Shown: positions 33,489-42,355 of the stretch, one piece after another
Numbering within the stretch: position 1 is the stretch's first letter
How the letters are laid out: every line of letters begins with the position of its first letter
DNA from: Syntrophopropionicum propionicicum_A
GTDB lineage: Bacteria > Bacillota > Desulfotomaculia > Desulfotomaculales > Pelotomaculaceae
DNA length: 64,000 nucleotides
Direction of reading: 5' to 3'
Assembly: GCF_048984525.1 (NCBI RefSeq)
Contig: NZ_JBMGJC010000005.1
Span: 62,001-126,000, forward strand
Made by a program: the position numbers and the translations under genes
Notes under the pieces: generated by a model
The model's database searches: none
Seen by the model: only the letters and a program-made list of their open reading frames with translations
Told to the model about the DNA's origin: nothing

Positions 33489-35411
33489 TCAAGGAGCGCC
33501 TGCAGTGTTAATTACTGAAATGGCTGTGTCAACTGCGCTCTGGTTATTTGTAAAATAACGCGCTGCCGCCAGGTCGTTTTTATTATCCCCGTTAAAATCA
33601 CCAACAAGGGCTTTCCCGCCCGTACCTTTACCAAATATCAAAGGCCAGCTCTCTCTGTAAAAATGGCTGTTTCCGGATAATATAAACTCCCACCTGCCGT
33701 TCGCGGCGTCATAAGCTGAAAAATCGTCAATACCGTCGCCGGTAAGGTCACCGGCCATAACCTGCCACCCTTCACCTGCGACAAAATTCTCCATCTGGTT
33801 ATTTTCACCCATAGTGGTTGTGAACCCCGAACCGTCGTTTAACATCAGCTTAATAGCGCCCGTTTTTCGATCCAGGGCCGCCAAGTCATCTTTCCCATCG
33901 CCACTAAAGTCGCCGGTAAAGATTAGAGGGCTTTCGACATCCTGCCAGTTTTTCAGCCATACCCCGGCCTGGGAAAAGCCGCTGCCGCTGCTGATGGCGA
34001 CATATGCAGTACTTTCGGCTTCAACCCAAAAAAGGAGGTCTTCTCTTTCGTTGCTGTTGAAATGCCCCGCTAACACCTTCACTGGGCCATTGGGATTATT
34101 ATAACTGACCCAGGGCTGCTGCTGCGGAATAAATTTACTGCCGTCACTCAGAGCAACCATGATTTCTCCCGAGACGCCATCCCGGCAGGCCAGGTCCTTC
34201 GTGCCGTCACCGTTATAGTCACCTGCGACAAAATCTGTTGCGCCACCACGCCCCCAGTTGGACAGCCATTCCTCGGGCTGCCCGAAAGAACGAAGTGCAT
34301 TCCTTGGGATCAGGCGCTCAATCCGGCTTCTCACTACCAGCCAGCGTCCCGAGGCGGGATCACCGGAAATGAAGTCGCTGCGACCGTCACCATCCACATC
34401 CCCTGTCAACATTATGCCTCCGTTAGCGGGATAGAAGTTGAAAAGACGCTGAGCGGGTAAAAAACCAATCAAATCATAAACCGAGACAAACCGGTAACCC
34501 CTCTCTTTAAACCCGCCGATCAGCCTGTGCAGGTAGGAATCTGTTTCATAGGCATAGAATTCATAACCTTCTTTTGCTTTCATCTTGTACATCGATTTGA
34601 ATTCCAGGTAGGGATGGAAAAAGAAACTTGCCAGCTGCACCGGATCGTTTTTATCAAGCTGGGCGAGGATCCTGTTTACATCTTTTTCTTTTGTTACATT
34701 CAATAGCGGAGCAGGAATAAAAACGGCGCTCTCGTTATCGAATCCGGTGCTGTCCCATGAACTGATGTTTTTAAATTTTTTATCCGCCGGGTTTGGGTCA
34801 TAGATAAGGCCGAAATATTTGCTGAGGACCCGGTACTGGTCCAGTGTGGCCGTATAGTGAGGAGTTTCCCAGTAATCGACCGGGATACCCGCCTTATCCA
34901 TCAACTCCAGCGCTTTTCCGGCCCTTTCCCCGGCGTATCCGGGAGTGGCGAATGTGCTCGTTCCCTTTTCCATAAATTCAAAGCCGGAACCGGTAATCTC
35001 TTTTTGGTACTGGTGGGTATAACCATGCAGGCCGATTTTACCGCCCTTGCCCCGCATATACTTGATTGTCTTGATGAAATCCCGCACCTGCGGGTTATCA
35101 GTATCTCCGATGCTTATCTCAACGTTTTTGCCGGGGTCCTTATAGACAGGTATTATTGAAACCTGAAAAGGGACTCCTTCTTGATAAAGGTAGTCCGCAA
35201 TAGCTTCCAGCTTTTCAAGGCTTTCTTTGGTGTTGTAAGTGCCGGGGCTCACATCCTCCAGCCTTATCAGCGCCATTTTACTTTTCCCTTCCCAGGAAGC
35301 GTTATCCTGGTAGATAGGAAAAGCCTGGGTTTGGAACTGACGAAGGACAAAAAAAATAACAAGGGCCGCTAGAACAAAAAAAGATCCTGTATAAAGCGCT
35401 TTCCTTAACAA
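33489..35411 (-). CDS. DUF2334 deacetylase-like protein with FG-GAP repeats
   Basis: 640 residues starting at TTG 35411 (AGGAGG upstream). One N-terminal membrane segment (about 8-25) acts as anchor or uncleaved signal. Residues about 45-320 are a polysaccharide-deacetylase-like DUF2334 domain (IRLEDVSPG, KIGLHGYTHQY, FFFHPY), which carries the Asp/His/His metal-site pattern. Residues about 325-630 hold five or six FG-GAP/VCBS repeats, each with a Ca-binding loop such as DVDGDGRSDF, DYNGDGTKDL and DFSGDGKDDL. Probably anchored outside the cell, acting on wall or extracellular polysaccharide. Confidence 0.85.
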   Translation of the reverse strand: MLRKALYTGSFFVLAALVIFFVLRQFQTQAFPIYQDNASWEGKSKMALIRLEDVSPGTYNTKESLEKLEAIADYLYQEGVPFQVSIIPVYKDPGKNVEISIGDTDNPQVRDFIKTIKYMRGKGGKIGLHGYTHQYQKEITGSGFEFMEKGTSTFATPGYAGERAGKALELMDKAGIPVDYWETPHYTATLDQYRVLSKYFGLIYDPNPADKKFKNISSWDSTGFDNESAVFIPAPLLNVTKEKDVNRILAQLDKNDPVQLASFFFHPYLEFKSMYKMKAKEGYEFYAYETDSYLHRLIGGFKERGYRFVSVYDLIGFLPAQRLFNFYPANGGIMLTGDVDGDGRSDFISGDPASGRWLVVRSRIERLIPRNALRSFGQPEEWLSNWGRGGATDFVAGDYNGDGTKDLACRDGVSGEIMVALSDGSKFIPQQQPWVSYNNPNGPVKVLAGHFNSNEREDLLFWVEAESTAYVAISSGSGFSQAGVWLKNWQDVESPLIFTGDFSGDGKDDLAALDRKTGAIKLMLNDGSGFTTTMGENNQMENFVAGEGWQVMAGDLTGDGIDDFSAYDAANGRWEFILSGNSHFYRESWPLIFGKGTGGKALVGDFNGDNKNDLAAARYFTNNQSAVDTAISVINTAGAP

Positions 35412-35531
35412 AAATTTTCCTCCTAAAAAGCTGCTGATGCACTTACATAGAGAGCTGCAAATTAACTTATTCTCCGGACAATATCAGGTTTCCTTTTTGT
35501 AAATTAATGAATATTCGAAGCTAATATAGGC

Positions 35532-35565
35532 AAAAAAAAATGGGCTAATCAAGCAAGACCAGCCC
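35532..35565 (-). terminator. intrinsic terminator overlapping DUF2284 gene end
   Basis: On the minus strand, GGGCT / AGCCC with a 14-base loop, then A and nine Ts. The stop codon lies within the stem-loop. Confidence 0.7.
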
Positions 35566-36195
35566 CGTCCAACAAACTTTTTCTTTTACCGGGAACTCCA
35601 GTAGCCAACCCACCCTGGAGCACGTTTCCACTACGCTGATACCATTTGCTTCCATCGAAGATCGTGCTTTTTCGGGCTTTCTGCACCTGCCTCCCCGCCC
35701 CGGGCAGACGCCGCAGAGGCGGCAGCAGCCGGCTATCAGGCCAAGAGCCCTTTGACATCCCATCCCTACGGCGCGCTTTTCGAGGTCATAAATTATCAAA
35801 TGCAGCTGCCTGGAGGCGGCATATGCCTTCTCGTGATCAACCTGTTCATATCCGGCCAGAGGAAATAAAAGCTGCAATATAACACCCCGGCGGTACTGCG
35901 AAAGTACTTTCCTGAAATTCTCCGGCGGCGGCACAGCGGGAGGGCACATCAGGTTATGCCCGTATTCGGGGCAGCCGGCACACCCCTTGAATACTACCTC
36001 GTCCTTCACAATAATATCTTCGGAGTCAATTACCTTGGCCCTGGTTATTCCCAGCCTATTTGCATAATCTATTAATAGGTCGGTAATTACACTTGCCGGT
36101 GACACTGTTATGACCAACTCACTCGCTTCTCGTCTCAAACGCCATAGATTACTTACAGGATCTAAGTTAAACTCTTCCGGCCACGTTTGCGCCAA
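35545..36195 (-). CDS. DUF2284 cysteine-rich metal-binding protein
   Basis: Up to 216 residues. Two cysteine clusters stand out: CAGCPEYGHNLMCPP (about 72-86) and, near 150-175, CQRALGLIAGCCRLCGVCP followed by RC, matching the predicted metal-binding DUF2284 family, often found with Fe-S or corrinoid enzymes. The start is uncertain: TTG 36195 overlaps the upstream gene by 29 bp and lacks a good site, and the conserved region begins about 40 residues later. Confidence 0.75.
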   Translation of the reverse strand: MAQTWPEEFNLDPVSNLWRLRREASELVITVSPASVITDLLIDYANRLGITRAKVIDSEDIIVKDEVVFKGCAGCPEYGHNLMCPPAVPPPENFRKVLSQYRRGVILQLLFPLAGYEQVDHEKAYAASRQLHLIIYDLEKRAVGMGCQRALGLIAGCCRLCGVCPGRGGRCRKPEKARSSMEANGISVVETCSRVGWLLEFPVKEKVCWTGLVLLD

Positions 36196-36685
36196 AAGGC
36201 TGGGTATAACCTTCTTTTTGTCCCTTCTGTATATATTCCATGGCCATCCCCGCCGCGTAAATCACCATTTTCATGCATTCCCTGAACCTGTCTTTTTCAA
36301 ACCACTCCGTGTAACCTTCGTTGAGTTTCATGCAATCCAGCGCCCCATACTTTTCTTTGAATTCATGGGACATCCCGTTGAACAGACGGTACAGGCCTGG
36401 ATTGCCGTACAGCCGGTCTACCCTGTCTTTAAATTCACCTTCCAGGGGGTTCTTCCGCCCGTGCACTGCCCCGACTGCCATTATTGCCCCAATCAGGGCG
36501 CCGCAGTTGTTTCCGGCCAAGCCCATACCGCCGCCGAAACCGGTGGCGAGAGAAACTGTTTCGGTGTCAAGACCGGTTACCCCCGTGTCGATAATGGCTT
36601 TAAAAACGGATTCGGAGCAGTTAAGACCGTCTTTAAAGTTTTGTTTGGCGTTGTCTTTTGCCTTTTGCACTAAATCATCGCTCAC
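36167..36685 (-). CDS. C_GCAxxG_C_C family redox protein
   Basis: 172 residues. It has the spaced cysteine-glycine pattern of the family: NCSESV (about 22-27), GFGGGMGLAGNNCGALIGAI (about 48-67) and later single cysteines (CMKL, CMKM). The family is thought to be redox-active or metal-binding; its role is unproved. AGGAGGG lies before ATG 36685. It overlaps the DUF2284 gene, suggesting joint function of two cysteine-rich proteins. Confidence 0.82.
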   Translation of the reverse strand: MSDDLVQKAKDNAKQNFKDGLNCSESVFKAIIDTGVTGLDTETVSLATGFGGGMGLAGNNCGALIGAIMAVGAVHGRKNPLEGEFKDRVDRLYGNPGLYRLFNGMSHEFKEKYGALDCMKLNEGYTEWFEKDRFRECMKMVIYAAGMAMEYIQKGQKEGYTQPFGANVAGRV

Positions 36686-36788
36686 AGACAGCCCTCCTTA
36701 ATGAAAATTTAAAAAACAACATGTGCTATATTAATTGTAACAAAAACCAAACTGGTTTTGTTTAAATTTTAGTAATTTTCTGTCAGGC

Positions 36789-37070
36789 CTATAGAAGTTC
36801 TGTTTGAAAGTTGGTTATGAGGACTGTACCCTGCGACTCTACGAACTTGACTACCGAGGCTAAAACCTTGTGCACATGGGCCTGTTCACAGCTGACCATG
36901 GAAATACCGACGGTTGAACGCTGCCATAAATCTTGTTCGCCCACCTCAGCAACAGAAACATTAAAACGGTTTTTAATCCGGTCAATCAAACTTTTTATTA
37001 TCCTTCTCTTGTCTTTAAGAGAATTCGCTTCCCCCAGGTGCAGTTCCAGTGTTAATACCCCGATGATCAA
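36789..37070 (-). CDS. DUF503 (YlxP-like) protein
   Basis: 93 residues from TTG 37070 with GGAGG upstream. The pattern (L.LHLGEANSLKDKRRIIKSL then FNVSVAEVGEQDLWQRSTVG) is diagnostic of DUF503, a small ferredoxin-like-fold protein usually encoded near rbfA/infB. Here it stands with a HAD phosphatase gene instead. Function unknown. Confidence 0.88.
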   Translation of the reverse strand: MIIGVLTLELHLGEANSLKDKRRIIKSLIDRIKNRFNVSVAEVGEQDLWQRSTVGISMVSCEQAHVHKVLASVVKFVESQGTVLITNFQTELL

Positions 37071-37094
37071 CTGCCATACCTCCGGGCTGATTTT

Positions 37095-37736
37095 TTATTT
37101 TATATATTTCAACAGTTCGTCCCAACGACCTAACACTCCATCCGGCTGCAGAGATTCCAGTTCCTCGCGGCTGGCAAGACCCCATGTTACGCCCAGGGTG
37201 CGGGCGCCGGCATTCCGGCCGGTCAAAATGTCAAAATTGCTGTCACCGATATATATGGTCCTGGAGACTTGCGCTCCGAGCAGTTGAACAGCGTGCAGCA
37301 GGGGTTCCGGGTCCGGTTTGTGCCTTGACACATCGTGCGCCGTAACTATTACGTCCATAAAACGATCGAGCCCGGTAAAAGATGCGGTCCTTGTGGTCCC
37401 GGGCTTACCCTTGGACGTAACAATACCGAGCTTTATTTTCCGTTTTTCCAGGTTGCTCAGGACAGCCAGGGTGCCGGGATAAAGCCTGGTGTATTGATCA
37501 AGGTCACGGTGGTAGTAAAACTGGTATAATTCTTCAAAACGGGACACTTCTTTCCCCGTAAAATATTTCCCTATATCCTTTAACGGCAGCCCGATCATTT
37601 TTTCCAGGCCGCTTTCATTCCAAGGTATACCCATTTCATCGAATACCTGCCGGTAGGTCCTGAATATCAGCGGCAGTGAATCAACCAGGGTGCCGTCCAG
37701 GTCAAACAAAACAGCTTCCGTCTCCATAACAATCAT
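37095..37736 (-). CDS. HAD hydrolase, phosphoglycolate phosphatase / PpaX type
   Basis: 213 residues. HAD motif I LFDLDGTLVDS (nucleophile Asp11 and acid Asp13 or nearby), motif II VTSKG, motif III lysine in RHKPDP, and motif IV IGDSNFDI are all present, with a helical cap typical of Gph/PpaX. Substrates could be phosphoglycolate or pyrophosphate. The start is ATG 37736 or 37727; neither has a strong site. It lies 24 bp before the DUF503 gene. Confidence 0.85.
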   Translation of the reverse strand: MIVMETEAVLFDLDGTLVDSLPLIFRTYRQVFDEMGIPWNESGLEKMIGLPLKDIGKYFTGKEVSRFEELYQFYYHRDLDQYTRLYPGTLAVLSNLEKRKIKLGIVTSKGKPGTTRTASFTGLDRFMDVIVTAHDVSRHKPDPEPLLHAVQLLGAQVSRTIYIGDSNFDILTGRNAGARTLGVTWGLASREELESLQPDGVLGRWDELLKYIK

Positions 37737-37776
37737 CCCATTCTGAATAAAATTGAGTTTAACGGGTCAAATATTT

Positions 37777-37980
37777 TTCACAAGATTAACAAGATTATAA
37801 AGATTAACAGGATTTTTAAATAACTTAAAGTAAAAGTATTAGCATATAAAAATTAATAAAATTATTATTTTTACTTTTAAATGATAATTTAAAATCGTGT
37901 AAATCCTGATAATCCTGTAAATCATGTGTGAAATGTTTTAATACTTTTAAATCCCGATAATCTTGTTAATCATGTGATAA
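37777..37980. repeat. dispersed GATTAACAGGATT element, copy B
   Basis: Left arm 37777-37821 (TTCACAAGATTAACAAGAT, then AAAGATTAACAGGATTTTTA) pairs with an inverted right arm 37888-37933 over about 45 bp with few mismatches. A second right-arm copy follows at 37946-37980 (GATAATCTTGTTAATCATG). The centre is AT-rich with no ORF. It fills the gap between the HAD and metallophosphoesterase genes. Confidence 0.8.
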
Positions 37981-37985
37981 ATAAT

Positions 37986-38720
37986 TTAAATTAGCTCTCT
38001 AATAAAGAGAGGCGAGAAATTAATAAAGTCAGCGCTTACTAGGTGGAATGTAATGTTCCAGGCGCTTTCCGGCAGACGCAGGCTGGCCGCCGCGCCATGT
38101 AGGTGGCTGTATATGACTGTGCTCACCCCGTATTTTTGAAAGAGCTCGATAAATTCATTTTTTTCATGACCCTCAGCCGCAGGCATAAAATGAATTAATA
38201 CAATTATATCTTTTACCTTTGCCGGGTCAACACTCTTCAGTGAGTTTTCCATCCGGATTAATTCCCTGCGGTATATCTTTAAATCATCACTGGTAAAATA
38301 TTGTGAACCGGGACACCACCACCCTCTGGAACCGCATACGGCAATATCACCAACAGATACATGGTCGTTCTGAATAACTTCCATGTTGCCCGGGAGGGTC
38401 GACCTGACCTGCGCCAGGCTCTGCCACCAGTAATCGTGATTGCCCGCCACACATATGACTTTGCCCGGCAGCAGGCTGAGAAATTCGAGATCGAACCGTG
38501 CCTGATAAAGCTTTAAAGCCCATGAAATATCGCCGGGCATCAGCACTATATCCCCGGTTTTTACGATTTTTGTCCAGTTATCATAAATCTTCCTGTAATG
38601 TTCCCGCCACTCTTCTCCGAATACGTCCATCGGCTTATAAACCTCTACGTTGTCCCAGGCTGGAGGGTTAACAGTATTATTGAAAGACAGGTGTACATCC
38701 CCGATGGCAAAAATCTTCAA
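37986..38720 (-). CDS. calcineurin-like metallophosphoesterase
   Basis: 244 residues from TTG 38720 behind GGAGG. Metal-site motifs: GDVHLS (7-12), GDISWA (about 64), GNHDYWW (about 92-98), IHFMP (about 177) and SHLHGA (about 205-210). The WW after GNHDY and the length match the Firmicutes serine/threonine-phosphatase-like phosphohydrolase group. The substrate is unknown. The GATTAACA repeat copy B lies just after its stop. Confidence 0.87.
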   Translation of the reverse strand: MKIFAIGDVHLSFNNTVNPPAWDNVEVYKPMDVFGEEWREHYRKIYDNWTKIVKTGDIVLMPGDISWALKLYQARFDLEFLSLLPGKVICVAGNHDYWWQSLAQVRSTLPGNMEVIQNDHVSVGDIAVCGSRGWWCPGSQYFTSDDLKIYRRELIRMENSLKSVDPAKVKDIIVLIHFMPAAEGHEKNEFIELFQKYGVSTVIYSHLHGAAASLRLPESAWNITFHLVSADFINFSPLFIRELI

Positions 38721-38782
38721 TTTACCACCTCCTCGACACCTTCTAATTTAACCTCTTTTTCAAGGAAATAAAAGGCTTAAAA

Positions 38783-38803
38783 AAAAGCCCTTGATGGGCT
38801 TTT
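38783..38803 (-). terminator. terminator of the flagellar operon
   Basis: On the minus strand AAAAGCCC / GGGCTTTT with a 5-base loop and a run of eight Ts; it overlaps the fliY stop codon, marking the operon end. Confidence 0.92.
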
Positions 38804-40142
38804 ATGTCCCCAGGTTTTTAATTCTTTCACTGGGGCCAATGATATTGGAGATCCTGACTCCAAAGTTTTCGTTTACCACAACCACCTCGCCGGTGGCTAC
38901 CAGGGTACCGTTTACCAGTATCTCCACCGGCTCATCCACAATACTCTGCAACTCGACCACGGAACCTGGCGCCAGGCCCAGTATGTCTTTAATCGGCCAC
39001 CTGGTCCGTCCCAACAACACCGTAACCTTTAAAGGTATATCGAGAATTAAATCCAGGCGCTGCTGGTCAAAGCCGTAAGTTGCCGGTTCAGGCTTTGGCG
39101 GCGCGTAACGGACTGCGGCGGGAGTATGCGTCATATTTTCCACAGCCGGTGGTTCATATTGCCTGACCGGTTCAACAAAGACGGCAGGTTCAGGTTCTAT
39201 ATCCTGAAGTCCATCTAAATTGTCCCCGGTGACATCCGCACCGGCGGATAATTCTTGCCCCGGTTGTTCTTCCACTTCCGTCACGGTCGTCACATTGTCT
39301 GGCGCGCCTAACTCACCGAGAATCAGGCCTGCTTCCTCTTTAGCGGTATCGAACCCCATTACCTGCATGAGCTGGGTATCAAGTATATCACCAATTTTCA
39401 TGTTAAACCAGACAATAACCACTGGGCCTTCCACGCCAAACTCAGGGAAGTTCAGATCGTCGGTACTGTAGTATACCTTTGTTTCAGGCGGTGATATGTT
39501 AACAGTCCGGTTAAACATCGTTGCCATTGATGTGGAGGCTGACCCGATCATCTGGTTCATGGCCTCGGAAGCTGCACTGATGCCAATTTCATCTATTTCT
39601 TCGGAAACGCTTACCCCCTCGCCGCCCATCATCAAGTCGGCCAGGACATTTGCGTCATGGACTCTCATAATTAAAAGGTTGAACCCTAATAGACCTTCTA
39701 TGAAACGCACATGAATTGTCATGTGCGGTTTTATAAAACTGCTGAATAGTTCTTCTAATGTTGATATAGTTATTCTCGGGCTTGTAATACTTACCTTTTG
39801 GTTCAGCAGCATGGACAGGGTGGTGGCCGCCGACCCCATGCAGATATTCCCGACTTCCCCCAGGGCGTCCATTTCTTCTTCTGTTAAATATTCTTCTTCA
39901 TTATCCGGCAGAGCCCCAACCGGCGCTGTATCTGTCTCAACAGCCTGCTCCGGAATAAAACTTTCCGCTGCGGTATTATCCTCTGACTCCACTGAAAGCA
40001 TATTTTCTTCAGCTATATCCTCAGGGAGCTGCTCTTCTGGAACAGCCGCCTCCATATCTTCCGGCTCTTCCGGGTGGCCCGTCTCATTATTTTGAGCGTT
40101 CAGGAGAGCATCAATCTCTTCCTGTTTTAAAAGTCTAGACAT
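38802..40142 (-). CDS. fliY: flagellar motor switch phosphatase FliY
   Basis: 446 residues. An N-terminal LLKQEEIDALL motif (about 4-14) resembles the CheY-P-binding peptide of FliM. An acidic linker leads to a CheC-like domain (about 90-270) with two phosphatase signatures, EVGN and EAMN, each followed by a proline. A proline-rich linker precedes the C-terminal SpoA/FliN domain (about 370-440, LDIPLKVTVLLGRTRWPIKD; NENFGVRI). It forms part of the C ring and dephosphorylates CheY-P. It overlaps fliM by 8 bp. The operon terminator overlaps its end. Confidence 0.95.
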   Translation of the reverse strand: MSRLLKQEEIDALLNAQNNETGHPEEPEDMEAAVPEEQLPEDIAEENMLSVESEDNTAAESFIPEQAVETDTAPVGALPDNEEEYLTEEEMDALGEVGNICMGSAATTLSMLLNQKVSITSPRITISTLEELFSSFIKPHMTIHVRFIEGLLGFNLLIMRVHDANVLADLMMGGEGVSVSEEIDEIGISAASEAMNQMIGSASTSMATMFNRTVNISPPETKVYYSTDDLNFPEFGVEGPVVIVWFNMKIGDILDTQLMQVMGFDTAKEEAGLILGELGAPDNVTTVTEVEEQPGQELSAGADVTGDNLDGLQDIEPEPAVFVEPVRQYEPPAVENMTHTPAAVRYAPPKPEPATYGFDQQRLDLILDIPLKVTVLLGRTRWPIKDILGLAPGSVVELQSIVDEPVEILVNGTLVATGEVVVVNENFGVRISNIIGPSERIKNLGT

Positions 40143-41124
40143 CTTTTTCTCCTTCCACCAGCCCTGTAATTTGAACTGCCAGCTGGCTGCCGAGCGTGCC
40201 GGCCTGAACCTTGAATTTCATTTGTTCCTCTATGTACATATCCATATCCTGGTCCACCTTCCTGTCAAGCAGCAGCACATCACCCACCTGCAGCTGAAGA
40301 AAATCGTTCACGTTCACCCATGTTTGCCCTGCCAGGACTGTAAGCTCCACAGACGGCTGGCCAAGCCAGTAAACCATTTTTTTCCTTTCCTGCTCGCTGA
40401 GGTCTGATAATTGAGGACCGAAACGCCTTTGGATAGTAAGATGGGACACCACCGGGTCAAGCAGCGTATAGGGCAGACAAAGGTTGATAAAACCTTTCGA
40501 CGATTCTCCAACCTGTGTTGTAAAGGAGATCAAAGCCACAATTTCGTTGAATGAATATACCTGGTGCAGGTGAGGGTTGGTCTCCACAGATTCAATTGCC
40601 GGCTCGACCTGGACAATATCCTTCCAGGCCAGGGCCAGGTTATCTAATATTTTGATGGTTAACTTTCTGGCTACTGACAGTTCTATATCAGTCAAATCAC
40701 GGATGTTCCTAGGCGCCTCGCCGTTTCCGCCAAAAAAGAGGTCTATCATCGGAAAAAGGAAAACCGGATCCAATTGGGCAATCGCGGTTCCTTTTAAAGG
40801 GCTCAAAGAAAACACTACAAGCACTGTCGGGGTTGGAATCGAACGGATAAAATCTTCAAATGTCAATTGGTCAACAGACGCAACTTCGACTTGTATATTG
40901 CTGCGCAGGTAACCTGTTAAAAAATTGGAAAGGAGGCGCGCAAATCCACCGTGTAGGACCTGCAGTGTGCGGAGCTGTTCTTTGGAGAACTTATTTGGGC
41001 GGCGAAAATCATAAAGCTTATAATCTATCTGTTTTGGGGACTCCTGCAGCTCATTCATCTTTACCTCGCCGGTTGACAGGGCATCCAGCAAGGCATCTAT
41101 TTCGTTCTGAGATAAAATATCCAT
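40135..41124 (-). CDS. fliM: flagellar motor switch protein FliM
   Basis: About 329 residues. It begins with the CheY-P-binding motif ILSQNEIDALLDAL, followed by the YDFRRPNKFSKEQLRTL linker, a CheC-like middle domain (GGNGEAPRN loop) and a C-terminal SpoA domain (VNVNDFLQLQVGDVLLLD). It sits in the C ring and controls rotation direction. ATG 41124 is preferred, TTG 41130 possible. A 190-bp gap separates it from cheY, so fliM-fliY might also have their own promoter. Confidence 0.95.
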   Translation of the reverse strand: MDILSQNEIDALLDALSTGEVKMNELQESPKQIDYKLYDFRRPNKFSKEQLRTLQVLHGGFARLLSNFLTGYLRSNIQVEVASVDQLTFEDFIRSIPTPTVLVVFSLSPLKGTAIAQLDPVFLFPMIDLFFGGNGEAPRNIRDLTDIELSVARKLTIKILDNLALAWKDIVQVEPAIESVETNPHLHQVYSFNEIVALISFTTQVGESSKGFINLCLPYTLLDPVVSHLTIQRRFGPQLSDLSEQERKKMVYWLGQPSVELTVLAGQTWVNVNDFLQLQVGDVLLLDRKVDQDMDMYIEEQMKFKVQAGTLGSQLAVQITGLVEGEKDV

Positions 41125-41130
41125 AATCAA

Positions 41131-41310
41131 CCAACCCTAAGATTTAATATAATACCATTTTTTGGGCACTCTAATATTAGTTCACCAAAGCAAAAAATTT
41201 AAACAAACCTGGAATACCCTTTGGGGTCAGGCCCTTTTTCTCTATACTCATCATCGAGATTACACAGCCACGGTTGTCTTGAGAGCAGCATGTCATTAAA
41301 GCCTGCTGTT
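41131..41310. other. intergenic gap between cheY and fliM
   Basis: About 180 bp. TTGGGGTCAGGCCCTTTTTC (41221 region) contains an imperfect GGGTCAGGCCC palindrome before a T-run. It reads as a plus-strand terminator, opposite to the operon, and may be a small REP-like remnant. Nothing else is recognised. Confidence 0.35.
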
Positions 41311-41682
41311 TTACTCGGCCCTGGCCAGCACTCTTCCGATAGCTTGCAGGATCCGGTCCTGCTGAAAAGGTTTTACAATAAAGTCTTTAGCCCCTGCCTG
41401 AATAGCCTCCATCACCATGGCCTGCTGTCCCATGGCGCTGCACATGATAATGTTCGCGTTCGGATCAAATTCGCGGATCGCTTTGACGCCTTCTATGCCG
41501 TTCATCTCAGGCATTGTTATATCCATTGTCACCAGGTCGGGCTTGAGCTTTTTATATAATTCTATCGCAACCTGGCCGTTTTCCGCTTCCCCTACAATTT
41601 CATAGCCATTTTTCGATAAAATGTTTTTAATCATCATCCTCATAAATGCGGCGTCATCTACTACAAGGATCCTTTTACTCAA
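41311..41682 (-). CDS. cheY: chemotaxis response regulator CheY
   Basis: 123 residues from TTG 41682, with GGGAGG upstream; a longer in-frame start at 41739 lies in cheC. Receiver-domain residues: DD at 9-10, phosphoacceptor Asp in TMDITMPEMNG (about 54), conserved Ser/Thr in MCSAMG and Lys in FIVKPF. As CheY-P it binds FliM and FliY. It lies between cheC, encoding a phosphatase, and fliM. Confidence 0.95.
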   Translation of the reverse strand: MSKRILVVDDAAFMRMMIKNILSKNGYEIVGEAENGQVAIELYKKLKPDLVTMDITMPEMNGIEGVKAIREFDPNANIIMCSAMGQQAMVMEAIQAGAKDFIVKPFQQDRILQAIGRVLARAE

Positions 41683-41707
41683 AGTAAATCTACCTCCCGT
41701 ATCTTCC

Positions 41708-42331
41708 TCAACATTCCACAGGCATACCAAGAGCCTCAAACAACCCGTTCAAAGCTCCTGTTTCCGGCAGCAGAAAAAAGTGCCCTTTGATCTGGTCGTA
41801 GTTCTGAAAAAACAGTGTCTCAATAACCAGGACTTTATCACCCCAGTAGCCGCTGGCTACAAGAGAAGCGCTCAGTATTGCCCCCAGCATATCGAAAGCA
41901 AACATCGGCACCGAGGTGTTCAAATTTAAACCAGTCATACCGCCTATAGCATTGATAAAAGAACCGGTTAAAACATTTCCTATTTCCGATATGGCGGAAA
42001 TGCCCATATCATCCAATGTGGTTGTCGTACCCAGTTCATAACCCATCAGCATGTCAATCAAGTTATAAGTGCTTTGCTCGGAAAACATAAACATCACGGT
42101 GCCGGGTATATCGCCTTCCAGGCTTAAATTTACACATGACACCACTTCTTCAATCCCGCCTGTCAAGGCGAATACCTGTTCAAAATCCAGGAACCTGGCT
42201 TTTGGCACAGCTATTTCAACTCTTTTATTCAGCAGCTCAGCCAGGGCTGTGGCGGCATTGCCAAGCCCGATATTGCTGATTTCTTGAAGGGCGTCCATAT
42301 GGACATTTGAAATTACCTCACTTTCAGCCAA
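41708..42331 (-). CDS. cheC: CheY-P phosphatase CheC
   Basis: About 207 residues from TTG 42331, 7 nt after GGGAGG (ATG 42337 touches the site). Two phosphatase motifs, EISNIG (near 20) and EIGNVL (near 115), each in a long helix and followed by prolines, identify a two-site CheC. In B. subtilis CheC is stimulated by CheD, encoded two genes upstream here. It removes phosphate from CheY-P. Confidence 0.93.
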   Translation of the reverse strand: MAESEVISNVHMDALQEISNIGLGNAATALAELLNKRVEIAVPKARFLDFEQVFALTGGIEEVVSCVNLSLEGDIPGTVMFMFSEQSTYNLIDMLMGYELGTTTTLDDMGISAISEIGNVLTGSFINAIGGMTGLNLNTSVPMFAFDMLGAILSASLVASGYWGDKVLVIETLFFQNYDQIKGHFFLLPETGALNGLFEALGMPVEC

Positions 42332-42355
42332 TACCATCCCTCCCGAAAAGCACTT

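Noticed and set aside
33304..33558. 84-codon open frame on the plus strand next to the deacetylase-like gene
   Set aside because: It runs across a terminator hairpin and into the 3' end of the convergent gene, and has no ribosome site.
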